Assembly (NCBI GenBank): GCA_037176845.1
Contig: JAYKXP010000033.1
Coordinates: 124,001-188,000 of the forward strand
DNA: 64,000 bases
Direction of reading: 5' to 3'
From: Paramarasmius palmivorus
Lineage: Eukaryota > Basidiomycota > Agaricomycetes > Agaricales > Marasmiaceae
Shown: piece by piece, positions 24,921-35,948 of the stretch
Numbering within the stretch: the first letter of the stretch is position 1
Layout of the letters: each line of letters starts with the position of its first letter
Notes under the pieces: model-generated
Database searches by the model: none
Told to the model about the DNA's origin: nothing
What the model saw: the letters and a program-made list of their open reading frames with translations, nothing else
Program-made: the position numbers and the translations under genes

Positions 24921-25819
24921 GACTTTCGGGAACTATCAAATCCACTCTACGGATCGGTCTGCGTAGATCTCGAATCTCGTGCCCCCGTGCCCTACAAAAA
25001 AAATCTCATCAAATAATTATAATAATTTTCCCGAATGGGAACTGGGTGCCTTGTCCACCTTCAATCAGGTAACCGGAATCGGGCCTCTTCTATTCATCTC
25101 TTCCTTCATCTGGAGTCCATCATACTGCAACCTTCCATGCTGCTATAAGAGAAGAATAGAGAAGAATCGAAATCAGATATACGCAGCCTAGGATTTACCT
25201 ATTAATCTATCCGTGTACTCTCCGAAACTGCACATTCTTTCTCACGCTGCCCTTGTTACTACCTTCCACCTCATTCTGCGAAGATCGCGGTTGCTTTGAA
25301 GCTCGTGTATCCCCATCAACGCCATTTCAACCGTCAGGGCAGTATATTCGTTAATCAAGGGACTCATTCTCGGTGATATACTTACGGTTCTTGAATGCTT
25401 CGTTCTTCGCGCCACATCAAATATCTCCCGCCCCTCTTTTCACTCGTTGTCGTGTCTGCTGTCTCTTGTCTCTGATGATTTCTATTTGATCGATTCCCTC
25501 AAACGCGGTGGCTGGCAAATCGTTCGCATGGGTATGGTGGCCGCGTGGACCAAGGCGCCCATGAACTTTCGCGTTAACGCCCTAGATATCTGATGGGTGA
25601 CAACTGCTGTACATTGGTACAGCTATATCGCGTCATAGGTTGGGAGATAGAGTAGGAATGTGAAAGCAATATGTACAAAGCGAGACAGCTTGCATAACTA
25701 TTGTTGAATGATGGGAAAAACAAGTGAAGCGGTTACACCCCATTACTGACAGTGTGCGCCCTAAATGTTCTGTGAACTAGACTAAATCCAAAGGTGCACG
25801 GAAGGGACTAGTCCTAAAC
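24921..25819. other. Intergenic, no gene supported
   Basis: AT-rich in part (runs of A and AATTATAATAAT near 25005-25030). I see no supported gene on either strand. Confidence 0.5.
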
Positions 25820-26381
25820 TCACCCTGAGCCCGACGCATCGATACCTGAGGAAACAGCATCAGCTGGACAGAAATATTGGCGGCGCTTCTTTTCCGTCTC
25901 AATCTTCAGCTGGAATGGCGTAAATTAGAGTTCGGAGAATACCACGGGGTACATACCGTGATGGAAGCAGAAAGCTCCTTTAACGCGGTATAAGACGCGT
26001 CAATGGCGCGTAATTGACGCCAATAAAAACGAATGTAAGCGATAGGATGTGTACGCGAGTCAGGCTGTGCGATGGCTTCGAGTTTGAGGTTGTCAATCTT
26101 GTCGCGTTGGCTGGTTGGTGTAAATTCCGGATTAAAACAAGGAAGGTTGTTCTTGAAAATTTTCATACCTCATCCATTCTCGCCTAATACTGAGCTTCAG
26201 AATCCCCGAGAAAGTCCTGGCTCCAAGCGCCAGTGATTGTATCTTGGACCGATTTACATTCGTCTTCAAGTCCTTCGATGGTGGTGCAAGGAAAGCGCCA
26301 TTTATATGCCGTGATTACGGATCCCACGACTAGGCCAGCGACAGCAAGCGTCGAGAGACTTTGCGAATTGAGAGTTTCCAT
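25820..26381 (-). pseudogene. WRFPC-family copy D, broken by a 1-nt insertion
   Basis: Exons corresponding to copies B and C lie at 26381-26169, 26110-25957 and 25909-25820. The last two have exactly the lengths of their partners (154 and 90 nt), but the first is one base out of phase. Near 26190 the sequence GCTCAGTATTAGGCG replaces the in-frame GCCCAATTTAAACAA of copy B; one extra T shifts the frame and brings a stop after EAQY. Everything else is intact: span, YKWRFPC, LEDECKSVQDTITGAWSQDF, middle exon FYWRQLRAIDASYTALKELS and end LKIETEKKRRQYFC. It is either a very young pseudogene, a strain polymorphism or a sequencing error. Confidence 0.75.
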
Positions 26382-27015
26382 GAATTGAGGAACTAATTAC
26401 GTGTTAGTCAACCTAATTTAGTAGCTCCAGTTACTCAATATGATGTAGATAACACATGTGACGACATCTTGGATTAATACCTGGCGCTGAGCGCTTATAT
26501 GGTTAGCGGGGAGGCGCCCATCAGCTTACCTTAGTGGTTTGCCTGGAGGGGGAAGGGCCTGGTGATGATGGATTGGAAGATGAATTTGAGTAAGATTCGT
26601 TGTAATTCCGTCTCTTGAAGCTGAAATCTCGAAAACAAGGTATTTTCGACGTCCAAAGTCGTTCGATGCACGAGGTGTAGTGGGTTTGGGGAAGAAAGGG
26701 AGGCAAGTATTGCTCGCTCACTGGTCTTGGGCTTATACCAGCCAAATATGCGGGTGGGAAACTCAACTCGGACCCGGAAGTACTTACGGCAGTCATGGTC
26801 GAGTTGTGTTTTGCAGAAGGTTTGTAGCTTTCTTCAGCAAAAATGCCGTGTCATCGAAACATTATCGGGAAATGCTAGTGAGGGTGGGAGATAACATAGC
26901 TTTGCCAGTGTACCTGGGTGACAGAAGGCGTTGACTTGCTTTTGGCTGGTCTTACTTGGTGTGCGATTGCTGACTAATCTCACTCGCGCTCATTGTCCAA
27001 CCCAACTGTTGCTCG
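26382..27015. promoter_or_regulatory. Divergent promoter region, copy D / VPS9 GEF
   Basis: This 634-bp interval lies between the start codons of two divergent genes and so should carry both promoters. It is the second copy of the duplicated segment, sharing gcttataccagcc (26731-26743) and other blocks with the region upstream of copy B. Confidence 0.6.
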
Positions 27016-30000
27016 ATGTCAAAATCGTCGAGCAACCGAGAATCCAACTTTCCTGCGACATCTATTGGCAGATCATCTGGCGCAAAGTTTCTATCATCTC
27101 CTTCTCACACCCTTAGCCGTTCGCCATCCAACGAATCTCTAGTCACACATCCCTTACTCAGTCCAGCAAGTTCCAGTACAAATGTGGGTGGAACAGCCTG
27201 GGACAATGGCTTCAGTGCCTCAACCAGCCCTAGTACCAGCGGAACATCCATTGGTTATGTTCCTTATACGCCTCGACATCGACCACCATCTTCCCATTTA
27301 ACACATACCTCGACAACCACAGCCTCGACCTCTCCATCTCCCTCGGTGTTCGTGACACCAGCGACGCCAAATGTATCTTCAGGATCCGGCGGGGATGCTT
27401 CTTCGAAGCTGCAGCTGATGAACCTGAAATCAGCTGCGCAAGGCTTGGGGCTAGATGTAGGAAGTGTTGGCTGGGCGATAGTTGAAAGACTAGTCGGTAT
27501 CGTCGTCGGTGAGGAATCAGAAGAGGATGAATGGAAAGAGATATGGAACGCATTGGGATCTGGCAAGGTTCGTACCACATCCTAGTGTAGGCTTAGACTG
27601 AAACTTGACTTTGTTGACAGGCAACGCTACTGCTACCAGCGGACCCACTTAGCTCGTTAGGAGCACACATGTCCATATCAAGGAACGATAAAGACAGCAT
27701 GCGACGAGGGAACATCATAAACTCCCTTTTTGTGTCACCTGCATTGGTTAAGAACCACATAATATACTGTGATGCCAGCTCAACGCATTTCATGACCATG
27801 TCCGGTCTCTACGGTACTTTATCCAGCGAGTAAGCATCTCGATATCTCTTAATGTCGAGCTTACACTAAAACATCACTCAGTAAATCATTAACTTTTACA
27901 TCTACTTTACACCCATCTACCAAATCCTACAGGGATATCGCGCAAACTAGCACAAGAGCGGCCGGGTTTTCATCCTTCCCCTCACCCCTTCCTACCTCTC
28001 CTACCAACTCGAGATACCCTACATACGCCCTTACATCTCACACATCCTCATTTACATTACCTCCCCGCGGCTCCTTAGCGAACAACCACGATCCCAAGAA
28101 GAAACCCCCGCTACCTCCTCGACGACCACCTGGTTCCGGAGCTACTATACAACGACCCACAACACCCAGTGGAGCTAATAGCAGTCGTCTCGCATCCCTC
28201 GTTAACCTCTTCGGTCGTTCCAATTCCACACCTTCTCCCTCGACCACACCTATCCCACTACCTAACCCCGAAAACACCAGCAGACCACCTTCGATTCTAT
28301 CTGTCGAAGAAGGTGAAGTCACACCTACGACATCGGCGTTGAATGTCCCTGCATACGCGGTTTCTTTGAGTATACATACTCAGGAAGCGCTCCGGGGGAT
28401 ATGGCGTGGGTGTATAGCAGAAGCGAAAGAACGGTTGAAAACCGTCGAAGGAGAACTTTCAGGCTCTTCTTCCACGCCTATACATACACCACAGCTGGTT
28501 ATAGATCGTACACTAGATTTCATGGACCAGGAAACTGTCTTCCCGGTTCTACGAATACCACTTCCGGGTCAGAAACCCAAACGTAGACGACGTCGAGAAG
28601 AGGACGATATGGGTTATCGGTACGAAGTTAACCCGTACGGTGGAGATGTAGGCTCGTGGAAGGATGTCGAAGAGCTTGCTGCGACGTGGCAGATGTTTTA
28701 TGCTGACCTCGAGGATGAGATCCGAGGCGGAGGTCCTGGTTCTGGGAAGGGTACGAGAGACTCTAGTGAAGTCGATGACAGTGAAACGAATGAGAAGGAG
28801 AGTTTGATGTCGGCTTCGGTTTCGGCGTCAGTTTCGGAGGAAGGTGGTGAAAAAGAGCAGGAGATACAGGATGAAGAGGCGGTTGATGCAGAGGAGAGGC
28901 AGGAGAGAGAGGATGCAAGGGTTAGAGTGATTCTGGAGAGAGTAGAGAAGGTGTTGTGTAGCGATAACGGAGTGTACGGAAGGTATGTCAATTTTTGTTC
29001 CTAGATGTTGATGTCTACTAACAGCTTTCCATAATAGGCTCTTTCCACAGCCTTCTCCGCAATGCTCGCCGTTATCGGCTGAGGATGCAGCTGAGGATGC
29101 AGCTCATGATGAAGCATTGGCATCTAGAATCGCTGCGCTCAACCTTGTTGACTTTGGGTTGGCAGACCTGGATGTCGATGTGGGTACGAGAGACAAGGAG
29201 ACGCAGGAGAAGAACCTCATGGATGTTGTCAAGGCTTGTGGGCAAGCGTTGACGAAACTGGAAGAGGTCTATTCTCCAAGAGACAAAGCCGCCGTTCTAG
29301 TGACAGCGCACAAGGTCCTGGTTGAAGGTCTGGAGAAGATGCCCTCAGTGAGGCTGAAAACTCCAGATGAAGCTCAAGCGGAGGCTATTGCCAAAAGCAA
29401 CAAATTAGACGAATTGGCACCGAAAGATGAAGCCAAACCAATACCTACTATACTGGATGGAGAACCCGTCACCTCACCAACCTCAGAAGGGGAACCAATA
29501 GCGCCTCCCGAAACCGCTGCTGCATCGTTACAACCGCTACAACCGTCAACACCGCCACCCGCGGAGGTAGATCCCTCATCTCAAACACTTGCGGATCCAG
29601 CTTCGTCACCTGAAACGACGTATCAGCAACCTCAAGCGCTATCCCTAGACACCATATTCCCTCTTCTTATCCTCTCCGTCGTCAAAGCCAACCCACCTCG
29701 GCTTATCAGTCACCTCTTATACACTCAAAGATTCCGAAATCGTTCGTTTGGCGGTGAAGAAGCGTACTGTCTCGTGAACCTTATGGCTGTTGCCGAATTC
29801 ATTGGCGCGTTAGATCCTTCGACAGTCACATCGACCAGACTAGGCATAATACCTCAACTCCAATCACCTGGTTCAGGTCCAATACCTATACCGGCACCTT
29901 CGAGTAGACCAGGTTCGAGAATGTCCCAATCAGCACAATCTACCACTTCAACGTCCTTCACACTTCGACATCGTGTCGAACAACAGGTGGATGCGTTGTC

Positions 30001-30868
30001 TACCTCTGCAGGGCGGGTACTCACGGGTGTATCGGGGGTAGTGGATTCGTCGTTTGGTATTCTGAAGAATATGAACTTGACGTTACCTGTGTCGTTGGCG
30101 ACTCCGGAGGTGAAAGAGGCTGCGCCGTGGAATGGGCAGAGAGAGGTTCTGGTAAGACGAGATACTGGTGGATTCTCGATTAGGAGTTTGAAGTTGCCTG
30201 GTTTGGGCGGTGGTAGCGGTAGTGGACAGGGACGGAAGGAAGAGGAGATGGTTAGCGTGTCCAGGCCTGGGAGTGTACGGAGTAGAAGGTCGACAGCTTC
30301 TAGGATCGTCACAGATTCTGATGAAGATGAGGATGAGACTGATAGTAGTGTCGGCACTGGCGAGGAAGAAGACGCTAGTGATGATGACGACGAAGACGAG
30401 GGTGAAGAAGAAGAGTATGTGGCGGATGCTAGGAGCATCAAGAGCTTTGAGAGCATGATGAGCTCTAGAAGGAGAGAGACGAAGCGGTCGGCGAAGGATG
30501 TGGCTGGTGCTGCGAGGAAGAGTTTGAGTGATCGGTTGGCAAAGGTATCCAGTGGCATTATGGGCAATCCTCCGGCGTCGGGGAGCACGAGTATGAAAGT
30601 TGTCTCTCCGCCTGGATCAAGGCGGTCGTCGTTGTTGGTCAATCCCCCAACGAATCGGTTTGACTCGCCGATATCGTCACCTTCTGTTACGACAAACGCC
30701 CTGCCCTTACCAGGTTTACGGCTTGCACCGCCCAACAAGCGCCTGTTGGAGTGCACCGACGCTGATGACCTTCGGCTGAAGGACGTCGCAGAGCTGTTGA
30801 AGGAGTATAAAAGACTCGTTGAGGGCATTAGGAGTGTTGGTGGTTTTGACGAATTGTTGGATAGCTAG
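27016..30868 (+). CDS. VPS9-domain Rab5-type guanine nucleotide exchange factor
   Basis: Four exons (27016-27567, 27621-27829, 27882-28982, 29038-30868) give 1230 residues, all in phase. The VPS9 domain, which loads GTP on Rab5/Vps21-type GTPases at endosomes, is clear in the last exon: LDTIFPLLILSVVKANPPRL, HLLYTQRFRNRSFGGEEAYC and LVNLMAVAEFIGALDP, at about residues 820-885, preceded by its helical part from about 650. Other features: a Ser/Thr/Pro-rich N-terminus, a KKKPPLPPRRPP tract that could bind SH3 domains, an acidic run of Asp/Glu near 30320-30420 and a helical C-terminal end (LLKEYKRLVEGIRSVGGFDE). Length and domain order suggest a Muk1-like or related fungal GEF; the subfamily is uncertain. 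Its 5' end was copied to 23.2 kb. Confidence 0.92.
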
Positions 30869-31270
30869 TATTACTTGCGGGTACCTGTGAGTGTTGCATC
30901 TAGAAGTATAGATTTTGTTTTACAACGTCATCAACATATTTTCCGCGTCGCGAAGGACGATAATTGATGCCACTTGCAGGCGTCCAGACTGACGATATCT
31001 GCCTACCGCAAATAGCAGTCACTGTTTTCGGATCCTCTTTAGCTTGACAGGAATGATGATCCGACCAAGCGCAGACATCGTAGTGCTCGCCGTCCACAAA
31101 GCTTCACGCATCACGCTCCAGGGAGGCTCTTTCCATAAGAACGTAGCCGCGCACACGCGTCGGCGTAGAACGTGATCAAGACGACAATACAGAATACATT
31201 GGTGGATTATTTAAGAAAACAACATCACAACTTCCGCTAGGTGCAGGGTATCACTACAGGTATAATTCCC
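30869..31270. other. Convergent 3' intergenic region
   Basis: Lies between the stops of the VPS9 gene and copy E. No protein-like frame seen. Confidence 0.5.
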
Positions 31271-32053
31271 TCAATCCCCGAGAGATGTACTAGTATGGCA
31301 CTGGCGGGAGAAGCAATCAATTACACGGGCGCTTGAGCACGGCCATGTCGTCTTTGGGTCCCAGTGTGAGCTCAATACTACCAGAACAGAAGGTACACAC
31401 CTCCCGAGGCTCAAGTTTGATGGGTTATGCTGAGACTGTGTCACTAGGAGCGTCGATTGGTTCATATCCCGTCTGTTTTGTCGACTCTCTTTCTCTATAG
31501 CGACCTAATAGCGAGCCATTTGAACGAGTGCTACAAACATAAACCTAGGCCATACCAGTATCTTGGTCTGAACATCTCGAAAATCCCAATAAAGTGCGTC
31601 AATCTCATATATTTGTCGTTTTCGAAATCTGAGCCGACTCCAGATGTGTGTATGCCTGGGTTCGTCTTCGTAACTTTCTTGCCTAAGAAATGACAGTTTC
31701 TCCAGTAACCTGGATATCTTTTAGTCAAGCTGGGGGTTCCGAAATAGTTCTATATGAACATACCTCTCGAAATCACATCTCACCCTGTCCATATCGGGAA
31801 GCACACGAAAAAGATCGATATCGATGCCATGGTGTCCCTCTATGCGGATAAGACTGCGGACTCGGATATCTTCAGCAAAACTCTCCAGTTGCTCAATAGT
31901 TCTGCACGGAAAACGCCAGCGCCAAAGGACTATCACGATGCTGGACAGAAAGAACAGTGAAAGAACAACACCAGTGATCAACGTCCAGAAGCCGGCATGC
32001 GCAACATCCTGGAGAGGTGTCGATAAGCTTTCACTTGGAAGGCGAGGTGGCAT
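31271..32053 (-). CDS. WRFPC-family small single-pass membrane protein, copy E
   Basis: Exons 32053-31764, 31709-31556 and 31504-31271 give 225 residues with closed phases. One membrane span (about 24-43) runs into LWRWRFPC (about 43-50). It continues with GHHGIDIDLFRVLPDMDRVR, the middle exon LLEKLSFLRQESYEDEPRHT and DALYWDFRDVQTKIL, and a basic start of exon 3 (VAIEKESRQNRRDM). The exon 3 acceptor was chosen because copy A has IGIEKERRTRR at the same place. The remaining ~60 residues have no counterpart in the others, so the stop used here is the least certain part. A and E form one subgroup, B-C-D another. Confidence 0.78.
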
Positions 32054-33524
32054 CTTAGAGAGTTGTGGTCACGGTGTAGAACGAAACCTGGATCTACCTC
32101 GACCCGAGAGAAGAAGCTGGATATGCGTTTGAGGGTTGGAATTGGTTGTCATTATATACCCCAATGCCAGTGAAGTGGTGACAAGATTGGAAAACGGGAT
32201 CCTGTCGAAGAACTTCACAGCACCAGATCAGTCGCCGAAAAGGGCTTCGATTCAGTATAGACTTTACTGGAGCGAGAAGGCTCTGCGCTACATTAAGAAA
32301 GGTACGCGACACAAGAAAGAATTACATCCCTTCGGCATCCATGAAGGGTCCACGGCAAAAAAAGAAGTGCAAGTGTAATATATCTTGGGAAAGTATTAGG
32401 CGAACGAACGGCACAATGTGGTAAGGAACGAATTACAAGTATATACGAGTTCAATAGCATTTGCGATGCGAAAAGGCAAACATTGCAGCATGAAAGTTCA
32501 TGAATAATGGGAAAGTCAAGAAAGGAGAAAGGGAACAAGGTCCGAATCAGTACGATACAAGAGACGTGTATGGCCGGGTGCATCGTGTAATGGCGGTGTA
32601 CACGGCGTGTTGAGTGGTAGTGGGAGAAGATGAAGGATCTAAAGCCGCGTTGGACGGATGCGGTCATGTTGGACGTCTACATATAAGGTCAATACAATCG
32701 CAAATTCAGCTACTATGCATCCGTCGGTCATTTCCGAGACCACGCTAAGTCGCCGGCGCCAGTCTGAGCGACTATGTGCTGAAATTCTGCGATGGGAACG
32801 GCGCTAGGATAATGTCGCCATCCCAGCTAGCTAGGGTATCATCCCAAGTGGCTCTACCTGCATCTGTAGTGATATACTAGCTCCTATTACAACAAGGGAT
32901 CTTTTGACAGAGTTGAAGAACCTCGCGACGCGTAATTTTAAAGTTGTGTCATTCTGCGTTCAGGCGATCTCCGTTATCCCAAAGTAGGTGTTCCCTGTTA
33001 TCGCCGTCCATGCATGATATGTCCATGTTACATCCCTATAAAGGAAATTCGGAAATGCTCGGCAAGTAATTAGTTGCCGCCAAACGATCGAGTGTGGACG
33101 CGAATTTGAGTGAGGATCAACCGAGGATGGTTTTCTGCTTTCCAGTAACAGCAAACTTCTTTAGTAGTGTCATGACGTGTAAAACATCAAACGTTCATTG
33201 CTAGCTTTCACGACCATGAAAGAGGTGAGCGCTGGTTGCTGTCCTGGCGCCAATTGGCGACCAAAGCAAGTAGGTCTCAATTATGCACACCAGACTGGCC
33301 CGAGAAACCTCGAGGTTCGCTGTTCGTCTTTGTAGCTGTGCGTCTTCACTACTAACCTCCTTCAATCGAATATCCATCTGCTTCTTGAGTAGAATCTTCG
33401 ACTGCAACGGGTTCCTACCTTGTCTAAGGTTGCTTTCAACTTTCCAGAGTATCATTACATGTAAGCGTATATTCAATGCATTTCTAGGGAAGTCCATGTT
33501 GGAGTAGGTCCGTATCATCTACAA
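32054..33524. other. Intergenic, no gene supported
   Basis: Includes minus-strand frames at 32293-32667 and 33201-33518 that I do not recognise. The second begins just beyond the stop of the RTA1-like gene and has no supporting splice or motif evidence. Confidence 0.4.
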
Positions 33525-34863
33525 TCAAGCCCTCTCAGACATCGCCGAACTACTGGACGAAGTATCCAATAACAAGGATGGGTGGGCAAAATTCCATGTG
33601 TAAAACGTTACTGTAACAAGAGCGGCATCGAAGACATCTAAGCGATTACGTATTAGCCAAAGGGACCTCGCGAAAGATGAGGGACTAACGTACTGAACAA
33701 CCATTCTGTATGCATGATTTCACTGTCCCATCCGCCGCTGAGTTCGACGAGTCGATAGACGCCCCTACAATGCAAAGCGTTAGTCCAGACGTAAACTGAC
33801 ATGATCAAAGCACAGAGCATACCGAATGAAAAGGAGCAACGTCGTAAATCCCAACGCAAAGATGAGTAGCTGCCGACGAGTGTCAAGTGTAACACGCGTG
33901 TTCAAAGTCGTCGAGGATTCGGAAGGCATTTCTTTGGCTCGGATTGCATCTGTGCTCTTCCTGAGAGGCTTATCATTGAGATGACGAAAGAGGTATTCGC
34001 CAGCGAGGATGACGAAGATGGTCATCATGGCTATCGAACGTTTTAGATACGAGTGAGCCGGTGGAGGAGGTTGAACACTCACCGACTTGAATGGCGATAC
34101 CAGCAATCATAAGATCGGTTCCCTGGAGTTAGCGGTCAGGACAAGAGCTCGTACTACAGAATAATAAAGCGTACCGTATTAAAATCTTCGGAGCCATCGT
34201 CTGAGCCCGAGGCCATGGCACCTCCAACAGCTTGGAAGATAAGAGAGATGATATCCTTCGAGGATATGAGTTGTTGATGTGTGTGGGAAACGATATACAC
34301 TTACACATGAAGTAAATATCCAGGTGTCTGTAACGGTACGAGTTAGCCGATGGCTCGAGTTATGAAAGTGTCAATGGCACTCACAGAGTCGTGGGGGAAG
34401 ACGACTGTATTCAGTACCCAGCAACCTAACCAGCCTTCCGAACAAGACAAAGTTCGCGGCCAAGAGCGGCGTAGGTCCGATGATAAGGCAGCATATTCTA
34501 AAAAGTCTCGGCTCAATTGTTGGTAGAACTCTGATGTGGTCGGATACTCACTGTATCGTGAAAGGCGCATCTAAAAGTAAATTTTGATTGGACCATAACC
34601 GTCCCACCCAGCCCAGAATCTCGAGTATACCCCCAAGCAACACAGTTGGGATGAGGAACCAGTAGCGACTGAATATTATTTGAATTAGATGAGCAGCTGA
34701 GAGGTGATTGTCAGTATGAATATGGTAGCCGACAGCGTTATGTGGACGTACTAGTTGTCACAGAGAACAACGCAACATAGAGAATGCAAACGTAGAGTGT
34801 AGGTCGATAGCCGTATTTCGAGGCCTCATCGATGGAAGGGATCATTGTCGAGTTTGTAGACAT
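33525..34863 (-). CDS. RTA1-like seven-helix membrane protein
   Basis: Nine exons give 300 residues. RTA1/RSB1-type proteins are fungal seven-helix membrane proteins linked to lipid export and resistance to toxic compounds; the substrate cannot be read from sequence. Visible hallmarks: YGYRPTLYVCILYVALF at the start, HLIQ, then ILEILGWVGRLWS, GPTPLLAANFVLFGRLVRLL, MMTIFVILAGEYLFRHLNDK, LLLFIRGVYRLVELSGGWDS and NVFDAALVTVTFYTWNFAHP. Exon 4 is only 23 nt, the same as in the plus-strand relative at 51.6 kb. This copy has an extra 52-nt intron (34123-34174) that the relative lacks. The minus-strand frames in this region are disconnected until these introns are removed. Confidence 0.9.
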
Positions 34864-35948
34864 GGCTCTAGTGGAAAGGAAGGCGTGTGATGGATAACAA
34901 ATGTTGATGAAAGGCTCTCGAATTTATACCGACCTGGTTATGCCGCTGGTTCCGCCATCGATGGATGGCGCAGCACCGCCTATTACGATGGAGGAATATT
35001 AACCGTTTTGCAGTCTACATTCAAGGGGGCATTTCAGGGCGCCTAGAACGGTAATTTTAGATTAGATGAGGTTGAACCGCGGAACCGGATGCTCATACCA
35101 TAATACTGTTGTTGACGCTCCCGCATGCCTAAACGTTGAAGGGCATGTTTCACCGATTATGATGGTTCTCAAACTGAAATTACTGGGAGGTTGCGGTAAG
35201 CTTGCCTCAGTTGATTAGATGGCGGTGACAAAACATGGCTATCGTGAACGGCGGAAACTGCTTCCACTTCAACATGATGCGCTGCTGTGGTTGTGCCAAA
35301 CATATGAGTTCCTGTTTGCGTAATCAATAAGAAATAAGAGAAAACAGCCTTTCGTTGGAGAAACAATCCTAGACTTTGCGTCTGGCGTGAGTACGTTGAG
35401 TGCAGAGGAGTCTGAGGAGCAAAATTTGCCGAAGTTTACCAGAACTTTAGGGCAGGTTAAAATGTACCTGGCTCCCCACTCGAAATACTTACCACTCGGC
35501 TCCCTGAATCTCGTTTCCTTCGTATCGATATGGCAAAAATCAATCTCGGAGGTGAGTTCACTTCGCTTGAACTCTTTTTCGTCATCCGTTGGCTGACTGC
35601 CCTCGCACACAGCAAGTTTCGTAAAATGACTCCTGGTTAGAATCGCACCGTCCCTTGAGCTGTATGTAGAAGTCGCCGGGTTTGGACATAATGCAGCGCA
35701 CGATGGAGGCCGAAGGCTGGGGTTTGGTCTCTAGTACGTCCCCAAACATAATAGTGTCATCACGGTCCTGAAAGAGTATCTATAGCTGAAGATTAAACTT
35801 TTTTCATCATTCCTCAATGAGTCAATGCCCTGAAATCACACACGTGCAGTTACTCGTTGGTTACTCGGTGGGAATAAAAAGGCTGGCTGTGCGGTTCACG
35901 TATATCAGCCTTCGCTTCCTCGTCTTTGTCCACCTTCCCTGTCGTACA
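34864..35948. other. Divergent intergenic region, no gene supported
   Basis: Separates the RTA1-like gene from the first F-box gene, so promoters of both lie here. The 100 bases before 35949 (gtgcagttactc...gtgggaataaaaaggctggctgt) match the corresponding region before the second F-box gene at about 39095-39210. Confidence 0.5.

Noticed and set aside
29854..30828. 324-residue minus-strand open frame
   Set aside because: It is antisense to the last exon of the VPS9 gene and made of Ser/Leu/Pro runs, a mirror of acidic and Ser-rich codons. No domain is visible.
33201..33518. 105-residue minus-strand frame with basic, helical content
   Set aside because: It begins just past the stop of the RTA1-like gene and has no splice, promoter or paralogue support. 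Probably chance.
33541..33600. Plus-strand stretch that reads like a coiled coil
   Set aside because: It is antisense to the last exon of the RTA1-like gene, whose frame and splices are well supported by the second copy.
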